Below, piece after piece: positions 1-8,427 of a DNA stretch of 64,000 nt. Positions within the stretch are counted from its first letter, which is position 1; every line of letters starts with the position of its first letter. Made by a program: the position numbers and the translations under genes. The notes under the pieces are model-generated. The model made no database searches and was not told where the DNA came from. It saw nothing but the letters and a program-made list of their open reading frames with translations. The stretch spans positions 4,898,001 to 4,962,000 of the forward strand of contig NZ_CP083740.1 in NCBI RefSeq assembly GCF_020150455.1, written 5' to 3'. Source of the DNA: Bremerella sp. TYQ1. Its GTDB lineage: Bacteria > Planctomycetota > Planctomycetia > Pirellulales > Pirellulaceae.

Positions 1-968
1 ACGAGGCTCGGTTTCGGTTAATCGTCGCTGGCATTCATTCAAGGCAACCGGCACGCGATACGATTCGGATTTACACCGAGGGGGAAGCCTATCGCTGGGT
101 CGAGATCTCGATTTCTCCTGTGCATGTTTCGGAAAGTCTTAGCACGCACGTTGTCGGCGTTGTGCATGATATTACCGAGAAGGTAAACGCCGAAGAGGAA
201 ATCCGCCGCCGAAATGCTGAGCTTGCTCACTTTCTGCGTCTGACGGCCATGGGCGAACTTGTCGCCGGTTTGGCACACGAGGTGAATCAGCCGCTATATG
301 CGATTTCTAACTATGCAGGTACATGCGAAAACCTGCTGAAGGCTGCCGATGAGATCGACAAGCCTAGCGTTCAGCAATGTGTGACACGGATCGGGCAGCA
401 AGCACGTCGGGCCGCCGAAATCATTCGCCGCTTGAGAAATTACGTGAGCCGCACGGCTCCTAAAGTCGAGGCCTCCGAGATCAGAGACCTCTTAAGTGAC
501 TCGGTGGCATTGCTGACGCCGCTGATGGAAGAGCAGGCCATCGAAGTCACGATGGACATAGAACCTTCGACTCCGAGTGTTTTTGTCGATAAAATTCAAA
601 TAGAACAAGTGCTGATCAATTTGATCAGCAACGCGACAGATGCGATAGACGATACCAATTCGCAACGCGTTATCGAGATTCGAGCTTCCCTGGTTGAAAC
701 CAAGGAAGAGCCAATGGTGCAAATCTCGGTAAGAGACTTTGGGATTGGGATTCCCCCAAATTTCGATGTCTTCGAGGCATTTCAGTCGACGAAGGAATCG
801 GGTATGGGAATGGGACTTTCCATCAGTCGAACGATTATCGAATCGCACGGAGGGAAGATCTGGGTTGAACCAGCTTCTCCGCACGGTACGATCTTTTTCT
901 TTACGCTACCTACCTCCATCCAACAGGTTACAGGCCATGCCGACGAATCCGACCGTGTTTGTCATTGA
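1..968 (+). CDS. Sensor histidine kinase, FixL/DctB type (5' end outside window)
   Basis: Histidine kinase of a two-component system. The left edge cuts it; the frame is open from base 3, giving at least 321 residues. The first visible residues are the end of a PAS/PAC sensor domain (VVGVVHDITEKVNAEEE). The HisKA domain follows with LAHEVNQPL, its phospho-accepting His at bases 276-278, then a HATPase_c domain with an N box (LINLISNATDAID), a G1 box (DFGIGIP) and a G2 box (GMGMGLSIS). The AHExNQPL form of the H box is typical of FixL/DctB-like kinases. No membrane segment lies in the visible part. The 3' end overlaps the next gene by 32 bases, so kinase and regulator are probably translationally coupled partners. 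The signal is unknown because the main sensor part is missing. Confidence 0.9.
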   Translation, partial: EARFRLIVAGIHSRQPARDTIRIYTEGEAYRWVEISISPVHVSESLSTHVVGVVHDITEKVNAEEEIRRRNAELAHFLRLTAMGELVAGLAHEVNQPLYAISNYAGTCENLLKAADEIDKPSVQQCVTRIGQQARRAAEIIRRLRNYVSRTAPKVEASEIRDLLSDSVALLTPLMEEQAIEVTMDIEPSTPSVFVDKIQIEQVLINLISNATDAIDDTNSQRVIEIRASLVETKEEPMVQISVRDFGIGIPPNFDVFEAFQSTKESGMGMGLSISRTIIESHGGKIWVEPASPHGTIFFFTLPTSIQQVTGHADESDRVCH

Positions 969-1599
969 CGACGACCCAGCGGCACGGGAATCGATTGGAA
1001 TGCTCATCCGTTCGCTCGGGCTTCAAGTTGAGACCTTTGCTTCGGCTGAACAATACTTGCAATCGTTCGAGGCAAGCCGTCCCGGTTGTGTCGTCACCGA
1101 TATGCGGATGCTTGGATTGAGCGGTCTTGAACTTCAAGAGCAGCTCGTCGAGATGGGAGAACGTATTCCCGTGATCCTGATTTCCGCCCACGCGAATATG
1201 CAAATCGCAGTGAAGGCCATGCGGAACGGGGCGATTACGTTTCTGGAAAAGCCCTGCCAACAGCAAGAGATTATCGATGCGGTAAACGAGGCGATCGCCT
1301 TGGATGCACGTTGGCGGCAAGAGGCTCAGGAATCGGCCGAAGCACGCGAGAACTATGAAAAGCTTAACGCCGGCGAGCGAGACGTGATGAAGCTTATGAT
1401 GATTGGTAAAGCCAACAAGGTGATCGCCAATCGTCTGGATGTGAGTCTGCGGACCGTGGAGGCTCGACGGCACAATGTCTTCAAGAAGATGGGAGTGGAT
1501 AACATTCCCGACCTGACACGCTTGGCGATGAAGATTGAAGAACTGCGTACCGAGATCGAATCGATTCCCGATTCCACCGACGAGCAGGAAGAAGAATAG
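937..1599 (+). CDS. Two-component response regulator, FixJ/NarL type
   Basis: DNA-binding response regulator of 220 residues. The receiver domain (about 5-125) shows the acidic pocket DDD at 11-13, the phospho-acceptor Asp55 in VVTDMRM, the switch Ser in LISAHA and the conserved Lys in EKP. The C-terminal half is a LuxR/GerE helix-turn-helix (about 145-205; ERDVMKLMMIGKANKVIA and VSLRTVEARRHNVFKKMG). This order is that of FixJ. The frame is open further upstream to base 739, but ATG 937 is chosen because the receiver fold starts right after it and the upstream part lies wholly inside the kinase gene. It overlaps that gene by 32 bases and is very likely its partner. The C-terminus is acidic (DEQEEE). 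Target genes cannot be told from the sequence. Confidence 0.92.
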   Translation: MPTNPTVFVIDDDPAARESIGMLIRSLGLQVETFASAEQYLQSFEASRPGCVVTDMRMLGLSGLELQEQLVEMGERIPVILISAHANMQIAVKAMRNGAITFLEKPCQQQEIIDAVNEAIALDARWRQEAQESAEARENYEKLNAGERDVMKLMMIGKANKVIANRLDVSLRTVEARRHNVFKKMGVDNIPDLTRLAMKIEELRTEIESIPDSTDEQEEE

Positions 1600-1615
1600 T
1601 CTGTTCGATCTGCGT

Positions 1616-1885
1616 TTAGTCCTGGGGCTGGCCCAGGACTAACGCTGCAATGCTTAGCGTGACGATCATCGGCAGGATCGTCATGGGGTAAACAGGAGGG
1701 CTCGGCTCCTGGTACAGATAATCTCGTTGGATCAGCCAGCCTTCTGCCCTGAGCCAGCCTTCGTCCGTTTTTCGCCAAACGACGGTCACTTCGTCTTGTG
1801 CCGCAGGACCTCTCGTTGGCAAGACAACGGAGGTTCCCAGCCACAAGGCAATCAGGATCAGTAAACTACTCAGGAGGAGACGCAT
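1616..1885 (-). CDS. Small membrane protein of unknown function
   Basis: An 89-residue protein with a hydrophobic N-terminal helix (MRLLLSSLLILIALWLG), a polar middle rich in Trp and charged residues, and a second hydrophobic helix near the C-terminus (TILPMIVTLSIAALVLG). The likely topology is two membrane passes with a loop of about 40 residues. ATG 1885 is used; a GTG one codon upstream is also possible, and no clear ribosome binding site separates them. It is convergent with the response regulator, 16 bases away. I recognise no family. It could be a small planctomycete-specific gene; a chance open frame is less likely because the two hydrophobic segments are placed as in a real membrane protein. 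Confidence 0.55.
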   Translation of the reverse strand: MRLLLSSLLILIALWLGTSVVLPTRGPAAQDEVTVVWRKTDEGWLRAEGWLIQRDYLYQEPSPPVYPMTILPMIVTLSIAALVLGQPQD

Positions 1886-2261
1886 CACTTGGCAGACTTT
1901 TCTGCGAAATCAATGAGGCAAATTGGTTTTGCCTTAACGATTTTGCAGGGGCCGTGCCAGGAACTGTCTTTTTTGTACGAGTTCTCTCTAACTCGTTGGC
2001 CGACTGCGATTTCGGTCTATCTTGTGACAAGCGTCACTAGAAACGATGATGACGTTTTGCGACACGTTGCATAGGTCTTCGTTGCGGAATTGAATCATGA
2101 GGTTCGACGACAACGGTTCGATTCGCAGGAAAGGCGATTCTTCTGTCCCTGCCCGTTTGCTCTTGGGGGCGGAGTGACCTATTTATTTCACGTGTGGTTC
2201 GCATTGAATTACAGAGCGACCGGGGGATATCTCTTCCAGAAATGACGGGACGGAAATCACA
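1886..2261. other. Intergenic region with a possible Crp/Fnr-type site
   Basis: This 376-base stretch separates the divergent small membrane protein and HDOD genes and probably holds both promoters. The only clear structure is the TGTGA-N6-TCACT site listed separately. The short open frames inside it have no start site or recognisable product. Confidence 0.6.
2023..2038. promoter_or_regulatory. Possible Crp/Fnr-family operator
   Basis: TGTGA-CAAGCG-TCACT matches the TGTGA-N6-TCACA pattern bound by Crp-family regulators at nine of ten half-site positions. It sits 224 bases before the HDOD gene and 138 bases before the start of the divergent small membrane gene. One such match in 64 kb could be chance, and no Crp gene is visible here. 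Confidence 0.25.
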
Positions 2262-3167
2262 ATGACTCAGAATACTTCTCTCAAAGATCTGCTTGCAGGG
2301 GCACAGTTGCCAGCGTTGCCTCAAAGTGCCATTCGACTTTTGGAACTTGCTCAGGACCCAGAAAATGGCCCTGCCGAATTTGCGGTACCGATCGAAGCCG
2401 ATCCTGGCCTGACCGGACAGGTATTGCGGTTTGTAAATTCGTCGTACTTCGGATTCTCTCGCGAAATCTCAAACGTAAAACTCGCCATCACGCTCGTTGG
2501 CATTCGTACCATCAAGAACTTTGCACTCTGGAGTGCTGTCTTTAGCTTGATGCCCAACCCTAAGAGCGGCCCTTTTGATCTTAAAAGCCTGTGGCAAGAT
2601 TCGCTTCGCCGCGGCCTCTTTGCTCGTGCCGTTGGTAAGCATTTAGGTTTGAAAGATGCTGAAGATCTCTTCGCCGCTGCATTGCTGCAAGACATGGCCG
2701 TTCCACTGCTGGCCAAGGAACTAGGCGACAAATATCGAACATTGATCGAAGGACGCTGCGAAGGCCAAACCCGCATGTCCGACCTGGAACGCGATACGTT
2801 CGGTTGGACTCACGCGGAAGCCGGCGGCGTGATCGCTCGTGGCTGGAGCTTGCCGGAAGCCTTCGCCGAGTTGATCGAATCGCACTTGGATCTGGAAGAC
2901 TATCTCGAGAATCCAAATCAAGAGCCTGGCCGCGTTGCAGTTGCTCTGTCGGCATTGTTACCGGCAACGGCCGATGAATCGTGGAGCGAATTGGAACGCT
3001 TCCAAGCAGCTCACGACAAAGTCATGAACGGCGGTCCTACGGTTGCAGAAACCTTGGACAAAGTCGACAAGGATTACGAAGAGTTCGCTCCCGTCCTCAA
3101 GCTGAGCAATCCGTCAGTGACGCTTGTTGAACTGTATCAGCAAAGCCAAGAGAAAGCGGCGACGTAA
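2262..3167 (+). CDS. HDOD domain protein
   Basis: A 301-residue protein that is almost entirely one HDOD domain, the HD-like fold usually found in signalling and stress proteins. The family start is visible (LPALPQSAIRLLELAQDPENGPAE), followed by DPGLTGQVLRFVNSSYFG, the signature of the first helices, and VGIRTIKNFALW. The metal-binding HD pair of true HD-GYP phosphodiesterases is absent, as is normal for HDOD, so a catalytic role is unlikely. It has no signal peptide or membrane helix and is expected in the cytoplasm. It stands alone, with a bidirectional terminator after it. HDOD proteins often work with two-component systems; a link to the kinase/regulator pair 660 bases upstream is only a guess. 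Confidence 0.9.
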   Translation: MTQNTSLKDLLAGAQLPALPQSAIRLLELAQDPENGPAEFAVPIEADPGLTGQVLRFVNSSYFGFSREISNVKLAITLVGIRTIKNFALWSAVFSLMPNPKSGPFDLKSLWQDSLRRGLFARAVGKHLGLKDAEDLFAAALLQDMAVPLLAKELGDKYRTLIEGRCEGQTRMSDLERDTFGWTHAEAGGVIARGWSLPEAFAELIESHLDLEDYLENPNQEPGRVAVALSALLPATADESWSELERFQAAHDKVMNGGPTVAETLDKVDKDYEEFAPVLKLSNPSVTLVELYQQSQEKAAT

Positions 3168-3241
3168 CTCGCCGACGCTGACAACCGAGAAGTTGCTGCG
3201 ACCACACCTCGAAACAATCCGTTTCGCCAAGCAAGAACTAA

Positions 3242-3274
3242 AAAAAGCCGCCCCAGCAGGAGCGGCTTTTTTCT
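3242..3274. terminator. Bidirectional intrinsic terminator
   Basis: Stem AAAAAGCCGC (3242-3251) pairs with GCGGCTTTTT (3262-3271) around a ten-base loop. There is an A-run on the left and a T-run on the right, so it can end both the HDOD transcript and the convergent BBP7-type gene. Confidence 0.85.
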
Positions 3275-3302
3275 GTTTGGCATAACAGGTCGTGAATTTG
3301 GC

Positions 3303-4664
3303 TTACCAGACGAACTCGCCGCCGAAGTAAGCACCGTGCAGAATCAGGTCACTGGAAGCTTGCGTCGATTCGATGATCGCGAAGTCTTCAAAGTTTTGTG
3401 GAATCTGGTCAGCCGACAGGGCAACGCCGGTAACGGCAACGGCTCGGTAACCGCCACTGACGGTGAAGCATTGGAACATGCGGTAGTCGACACCGAGGTC
3501 CAACTCGCCGAGGAACGAGACGCGGCTTCGCGATGCGTCGATGTCAAACTCTTGGCCGTCGTTGGGGCTCAGAGCGTTGTCGACGACGGCATTGCCTGCG
3601 GCACCGTAGATTCGCGATTCATGCGTGATGATGTTGCCGAACAGACCCAGCTTGCTGCCCAGGTGAACATTCCACTTGCCGTGGGTCATGTTACCGATGA
3701 AACCGATCTGAGGACCGATCAAGTTATTGGCGACGTCGATGTTGTAGTTCACTTCGTCCGCGGCACCATCGAAGACTGTGTTCGTTGGATCGGAAGAGAA
3801 CGACATGCCTTCCGAGAATCGGAAGTATCGAATACCGCCGAGCATCCCAACGGAGAAGCTGTGGTGGCCGGTATTGCAGGCAAACATCGTTGGGTCCTGG
3901 AACAAGTTCAATTCAACGTTGTAGAAATCGGAACTGCGACGCAGCCGATGAATCTGAGCGTTGTTGAAGAAGTCGTCCAGGTTCGCCAAGCCGCTACCAT
4001 CGTCGTACGATAGGCCTTGGAACGGATCTTCCAATGGGGTGTTCAGCTGACCGGTCAGGCCTGCGTTGGTGACACTGAATTCGGTCGTGTCACGCAGCGA
4101 CCAGAAAACACCTTCCCATGCCCATGCACCGCAACCGGTGTATCGGCCAAGGCGGACTTCATAGCCGCCGGTCCAGTCCATGCCGGCATCGTGCGTGCCC
4201 ATGACTTGACGCGAGTAATCGCCGGTGTCGTAGCTGAGCCACACTTCACGTTCCAGGTCGCGGTTCATAATCAAACCGCCGCCGTAGGCGAACCAGGTCG
4301 TGCATGGCATGCAGCATTCGGCGAAGCAATCGTCGTAGCATTCACCGGTCGAGCAGTCGCCGGTCGACATGATCGAGTGGCTTGTGCTTGGGATGGATGG
4401 TGCACTGAGTTCCTCTGGCTTGCCTTCCAGAGCATCCATGTATGCCTTGTCTCCCTGAAGCGGTTCGAGACTGGCATCGGGTTTATAGCTGACATTCGAG
4501 GTGGGTTGCGACCACAACTTGGCGGGCGCACTTGGTTCGGCATAGTAGGTCGCCCCAGGGCGATATGCCGACGGTTGGTACATGTCGCCAGGAGATTGGG
4601 CGAACAATGCGCTGGCACTTAACAATCCTGCTAAAGCACCAGGAACTAATAGAAACGTCTTCAT
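3303..4664 (-). CDS. BBP7-type outer-membrane beta-barrel protein
   Basis: A 453-residue exported protein of the planctomycete BBP7 (beta-barrel porin 7) type. Residues 1-22 are a signal peptide (MKTFLLVPGALAGLLSASALFA). A Pro/Ser-rich stretch follows, then a cysteine cluster (STGECYDDCFAECCMPC) directly before the barrel. The barrel part is rich in alternating Gly/aromatic strands (FAYGGGLIMNRD, GGYEVRLGRYTG, FSVGMLGGIRYFRF) and ends with a Phe/Trp-type C-terminus (AYFGGEFVW), as outer-membrane barrels do. ATG 4664 is chosen: it starts the signal peptide and has GTGGAG just upstream. The frame runs open further upstream without a better start. Single-gene unit with a terminator behind it. 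The substrate, if it is a pore, is unknown. Confidence 0.85.
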   Translation of the reverse strand: MKTFLLVPGALAGLLSASALFAQSPGDMYQPSAYRPGATYYAEPSAPAKLWSQPTSNVSYKPDASLEPLQGDKAYMDALEGKPEELSAPSIPSTSHSIMSTGDCSTGECYDDCFAECCMPCTTWFAYGGGLIMNRDLEREVWLSYDTGDYSRQVMGTHDAGMDWTGGYEVRLGRYTGCGAWAWEGVFWSLRDTTEFSVTNAGLTGQLNTPLEDPFQGLSYDDGSGLANLDDFFNNAQIHRLRRSSDFYNVELNLFQDPTMFACNTGHHSFSVGMLGGIRYFRFSEGMSFSSDPTNTVFDGAADEVNYNIDVANNLIGPQIGFIGNMTHGKWNVHLGSKLGLFGNIITHESRIYGAAGNAVVDNALSPNDGQEFDIDASRSRVSFLGELDLGVDYRMFQCFTVSGGYRAVAVTGVALSADQIPQNFEDFAIIESTQASSDLILHGAYFGGEFVW

Positions 4665-5197
4665 GACAAAAACTCCACGACTTTTGCTTTGAGCTGTTGC
4701 AAGCAACAATCTGCAAAGCTGCCAAACAATGCGGAGATACTGGCATCCGTTCCACACTCTGGCTTCCTGCGTCGCGCCGCTACCATGCTGCGCGTGGCCA
4801 CAACCGTGTGGCCGTTAGCATTCATCGACAGCAGCTAGCGTCTCTGATAGACCGTTTTGAGCCAGTTGACTTCGAAATCGCCAACGCTTTCTCGTAGAAC
4901 CCGTGCAACCGCTAGCACCCGACAAGAAACGGGGCATTCACTGAAGAAATGGTTGTAGGGATACCCTAGAAGGTAGGGTAAATGTTTGGCTTCCTAACCA
5001 TGCCTCACGATTTGTAGCTTGTCAAAAAAGTTGGGCTAAAAAAACTTCACCAATTGGGGGAACGTTAACGGCCGTGGATCGGCCAAACCGCTATTGGGGA
5101 ATTGCCGGCCGCGGCGTTACGATTCGCTGGGCCTCTCTTTTGGCATCGCCAGAGGAACGCCCATTAAGGAAACGACCAGACAATTCCAGGGATTCGG
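4665..5197. other. Long intergenic region between divergent genes
   Basis: A 533-base region between the BBP7-type gene and the FecR-like gene. It should contain both promoters. It holds the perfect inverted repeat at 4962-4980, a GGCC-N7-GGCC repeat near 5080-5095 and two A-runs. I see no supported gene; the short open frame near 4700-4897 has no ribosome binding site and no familiar product. Confidence 0.5.
4962..4980. promoter_or_regulatory. Inverted repeat, possible operator
   Basis: TACCCTA (4962-4968), spacer GAAGG, TAGGGTA (4974-4980): a perfect 7-base inverted repeat with a 5-base centre, the layout of a dimeric regulator site. It lies about 300 bases upstream of the BBP7-type gene and 217 upstream of the FecR-like gene. 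Confidence 0.3.
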
Positions 5198-7012
5198 ATG
5201 CGCCTGACACTGCGAACATTGCTTGCTCATGAACATGGATTGTTAAATGAGCAGCAAGCGGAAGTTATCTCACAGAAGATCGAACAAAGTCCGTTCGTCA
5301 GTCAGTTGCTACGTCATCTGAAAGATCGAGCTGCCCGACGCGAGGTCATTCCATTGGCCCTGGAAGCCCGGGGTACCGCAAGCCTGGAAAGGGTGACGCG
5401 CTACCTTGATCATGCTTTGGATGCTGAGAGCGTGGTCAAGCTGGAAAATGAATGCTTTGCCTCGGATCGATTACTGGCCGAAATTGCATCGTGCCACGAA
5501 ATACTCGCTCAGTGGCTGTCGACGCCGGCTCCTATCGAAGTGGAACTACGGCAACGCTTGTATGCAGTAATGCCCGGCCCGGTTCAGTCTTTGCCCGAAG
5601 CAGCCGACGAGTTGGCAATTGATCTGCCGGCATTGGCTTTCCAGGGCGATCCTCCGAAGCAGCCGGTCGCCGAGAGAGTTGCGACGGAGCCGAAAGAGAA
5701 GCTGGCCCGCCATCCGATCTGGAGTCTTGTCCGGCTTACCGCTTTGGCGGCAAGCGTGATGGCTCTGGTGGCGTTTGCCTATTCGAATCGGGATGCTGCT
5801 CGCGAGATGATCGCCCAGCATTGGAAAGACAAGAGTTCCGCCGACGTCGAGACTTCGCCAAAACGCCCCCTAAACGAAGCGGCGGATGCTCCCAAAACGT
5901 TTGCGGCGACGACCGAGCCAATCGAGCCGATGCCAGAAGTCGCGATGCTGGAGTCTGAGCCCAACCTTCTTCCAGAGGTCGCTACCACTGCGTTTCATAT
6001 GCCCGTCAAACCGGAAGGTGGCTTGACCAGCATCTCGTTGCCAGGCTGGACCGTCGAAAAGCAAAGCGGCTCGGTTTACTACGATGCGCAGTCGGAAAGC
6101 TGGAAATCACTGCCCGAAGGAATTGTGCGATCAGGGCGAGTCGTTGTTGGACCGCACGGACAATGTCTGCTCAATGATGCAGATATTCAACTTGAAGCGG
6201 CGTCCGGCACGGAACTAATAATGCAAGAGCCAAACCGCCCTGCCCTTCGGTACGGTAAGCTCTCGATTTACTTCGATACTGGAAGCGAGTTTGCACTCGA
6301 TGTTTCTGGACAGAAGTTGCTTGTCCGAAGCATGGAAGCAATGCACCTCGAACTGACGACATCCGCAGTGACTCCGGAGGGCATCGACTTCGCGAGTGCG
6401 AAGAATAATCAGGAAGTTCAAATCTGCTGTAAATCAGGGCTCGCCGAAATCGAGATGTCGAGTTGCCGGGGCCCATTCTCTCTTGGTGCCGGGCAAACCG
6501 TCATCGCCAATATGAATTCTGGAGTTCGCGGCGGCGAAGTAGACGGCGTTGTGGCTGCTTCCGCGAGCTTTGTGCCAGATCAAGCATTGGCAGTAGCGTT
6601 TTCCCACGCATCGGATCCTGTCGACTTGCTGCAGAAGCAATTGTCGTCGTCCGATCCAATCGAGCAGATCTCTGCCGCGAAGTTGCTATGTCAGATGGGA
6701 CGGCCAGAGGCTTTGCTTTCTATTTGGAATCAACAAACCATCGATAGTCGCCACGTAAGTCTCTCGGACGTTCAGTCCTTGCTGGCTCAAGATGCTGGGC
6801 TTGCGGCGACGGCGCAAAGGGTTTGGGCTCAGACTAATCCAGAGCATGGGCGTCTTGTTTACCGCCTGGTTTGTGGTTTTTCAGAAGACCAGCGGAATTC
6901 GGAGACGGAAACCCAGCTAAAAACCCTACTTCGGCATCCCGAACCGTCCGTTCGTTTGTGGTCGGAGTTTCATCTGGCAAACGACGACGTCTTTACGGCA
7001 CCTGTGAATTGA
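5198..7012 (+). CDS. Membrane FecR-like / anti-sigma-like protein with HEAT-like tail
   Basis: A 604-residue protein. The N-terminal 130 residues carry two similar helical units (LLAHEHGLLNEQQAEVISQK and VTRYLDHALDAESVVKLENE), followed by EIASCHEILAQWL and LRQRLYAVMPGP; I know this arrangement from many planctomycete proteins, where it resembles an anti-sigma-factor domain. One membrane helix lies near 178-198 (LVRLTALAASVMALVAFAYS). The outer part (about 280-440) is a FecR-like beta domain (GSVYYDAQSESWKSLPEG, LRYGKLSIYF, GAGQTVIAN). The last 120 residues look helical and HEAT-like (DPIEQISAAKLLCQMGRPEAL). It therefore probably links an outer signal to a cytoplasmic partner, perhaps a sigma factor, but none is encoded nearby. 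No zinc-binding HxxxCxxC is visible. Confidence 0.65.
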   Translation: MRLTLRTLLAHEHGLLNEQQAEVISQKIEQSPFVSQLLRHLKDRAARREVIPLALEARGTASLERVTRYLDHALDAESVVKLENECFASDRLLAEIASCHEILAQWLSTPAPIEVELRQRLYAVMPGPVQSLPEAADELAIDLPALAFQGDPPKQPVAERVATEPKEKLARHPIWSLVRLTALAASVMALVAFAYSNRDAAREMIAQHWKDKSSADVETSPKRPLNEAADAPKTFAATTEPIEPMPEVAMLESEPNLLPEVATTAFHMPVKPEGGLTSISLPGWTVEKQSGSVYYDAQSESWKSLPEGIVRSGRVVVGPHGQCLLNDADIQLEAASGTELIMQEPNRPALRYGKLSIYFDTGSEFALDVSGQKLLVRSMEAMHLELTTSAVTPEGIDFASAKNNQEVQICCKSGLAEIEMSSCRGPFSLGAGQTVIANMNSGVRGGEVDGVVAASASFVPDQALAVAFSHASDPVDLLQKQLSSSDPIEQISAAKLLCQMGRPEALLSIWNQQTIDSRHVSLSDVQSLLAQDAGLAATAQRVWAQTNPEHGRLVYRLVCGFSEDQRNSETETQLKTLLRHPEPSVRLWSEFHLANDDVFTAPVN

Positions 7013-7413
7013 CGCTCCTGAGGCAAACTCTGGACCCGGTTTCGCTATGCGAAATGAGGCCCCCTAGCACCGGTAGTCAGGTCGTATCAGTCTTCCCTTG
7101 TGGGTTTGCAGGACCGAAGTTGGTCACAATTGGGTCGTAAATAGGCTCTCATGGGGGATATCGTAGTTGGTGTGAATGACTTGCAGCTATCGCGATGGTT
7201 GCTCTCGATTTATCGAAAAACGTCGAAAATTTGAACCGAATCGGGGCCTCGCTCCATTTGTCAGCCTCTTCCCTTGCTTGTAGACTGGGTGGTTTCCGCT
7301 ATAGCATCGATGATGAAACAGAGGCTACCTCTCCGTCGGCAAGGTCGGATTCCAACCGATTTCCCGAGCTTTAGCCCCACTTAGTCGGATTGTCCCGTCA
7401 GGAGATTTCAGAC
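7013..7413. other. Intergenic leader of the hpf-pts cluster
   Basis: A 401-base gap that should carry the promoter of the hpf-ptsN-ptsH-ptsI cluster. I see no sigma-54 type GG-N10-GC element and no convincing sigma-70 pair. The only firm signal is the ribosome binding site AGGAG at 7400-7404 that fixes the hpf start. No gene is supported. Confidence 0.5.
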
Positions 7414-7752
7414 GTGCAAGTCAATATTTCAACGCGCCATGGTCATTTGAGTCCCGCTTCGCAGGAAACGATTACTGAGAAGGTCTCGAAGTTAAATCGT
7501 TTGTTCGAGCGAATCACGGCAGTCGAAGTGACCATCGACCTGGAGCATAGCGATAAGCCGGAAGTCGAACTGCGCGTGACCGCGGAGAAGACCGAAGATT
7601 TCGTGGCAACGGACAAAGCGGAAAGCCTTCTTGCTGCTCTGGATAGCACGATCCATAAGATGGAACAGCAACTGCGGAAGCACAAAGAGAAGCTGAAGGC
7701 GCACCGCGGCAAAGGACAGCCGTCGGATGCTGAAACGAACTTCGAGGGATAA
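7414..7752 (+). CDS. hpf: Ribosome hibernation promoting factor, short form
   Basis: A 112-residue HPF/YfiA-family protein that binds the decoding centre of the 30S subunit and inactivates ribosomes in stress or stationary phase. It has the family pattern VQVNISTRHGHLSPASQETI at the start, KVSKLNRLFERI, and a long charged C-terminal helix (HKMEQQLRKHKEKLKAHRG). It lacks the extra C-terminal domain of long HPF, so 70S pairing would follow the short-form route. The frame opens at a TTG (7390), but GTG 7414 is chosen: AGGAG at 7400-7404 is nine bases before it, and homologues begin at VNI. It heads the cluster with ptsN, ptsH and ptsI, the same neighbourhood as hpf-ptsN in proteobacteria. Confidence 0.92.
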   Translation: MQVNISTRHGHLSPASQETITEKVSKLNRLFERITAVEVTIDLEHSDKPEVELRVTAEKTEDFVATDKAESLLAALDSTIHKMEQQLRKHKEKLKAHRGKGQPSDAETNFEG

Positions 7753-7851
7753 GATATCGACCACGCTGGCGAAACCACGCTGGACATCTGGCACCGAGTC
7801 TCTGCGACGACTTGTTACCGGCCCGGTCCATCACGAAAAGGAACCTAGCTA

Positions 7852-8328
7852 ATGAAGTTTGCCGATTTTATCAGTGTGAAGGCAATCAAGCCGGAATTGG
7901 AGTCGAAGGATAAGGAAGCCGTTATCCGCGAATTGGCTGCCAGTCTCGTGGCCTCGGGCGATGTCATGGAAGATAGCGCCGAAAGTATCATCAAGGCCAT
8001 TTTGAAGCGTGAAGAACTCGGTAGCACCGGCATCGGTCGTGGCATCGCCGTTCCTCACACGAAGCACCCCAGCGTCGAAAAGCTGGTCGGTACCGTTGGT
8101 GTCAGCACCGAAGGCGTCGACTTCAACAGTCTCGACGGTGAGTCGGTCCATCTGTTCTTCCTATTGGTTTCCCCGCCAGATCGTCCCGGCGATCACCTGC
8201 GAGCTCTGGAGAACATCTCCCGTCAATTGCGTGACGACATGTTCTGCAAGTTCCTGAAGCAGTCGAAGTCGGTGGAAGATATCAAGACGTTGCTGGACGA
8301 AGCGGATAACAACCAATTCGGTAGCTAA
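7852..8328 (+). CDS. ptsN: PTS EIIA-Ntr-like regulatory protein
   Basis: A 158-residue EIIA of the mannitol/fructose/nitrogen class. The phospho-accepting His69 lies in the family signature GIGRGIAVPHTK. The opening helix and DKEAVIRELAASLVASG, as well as the end (FLLVSPPDRPGDHLRALENISRQL), match PtsN. It receives phosphate from HPr and in other bacteria controls potassium transport, stress or nitrogen pathways rather than sugar uptake. There is no EIIB or EIIC domain here or nearby. The 99-base gap from hpf and 99-base gap to ptsH are compatible with one transcript. The partner it regulates cannot be seen from this window. Confidence 0.93.
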   Translation: MKFADFISVKAIKPELESKDKEAVIRELAASLVASGDVMEDSAESIIKAILKREELGSTGIGRGIAVPHTKHPSVEKLVGTVGVSTEGVDFNSLDGESVHLFFLLVSPPDRPGDHLRALENISRQLRDDMFCKFLKQSKSVEDIKTLLDEADNNQFGS

Positions 8329-8427
8329 GCGTCGAAGTAATCCTTTGGCGGAAATGTCGAGCGGGTTCGAGCAGGGGTAATCGAGCCCGATTTCATTTGA
8401 CATTCCATCACACGGGGCATCGGTTGG

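Noticed and set aside
1798..2074. Two short plus-strand frames before the HDOD gene
   Set aside because: No ribosome binding site or known product; they overlap the minus-strand membrane gene or its promoter region.
3336..4013. Long plus-strand frame opposite the BBP7-type gene
   Set aside because: It is wholly inside a gene with signal peptide, Cys cluster and barrel end; it has no start site and no family.
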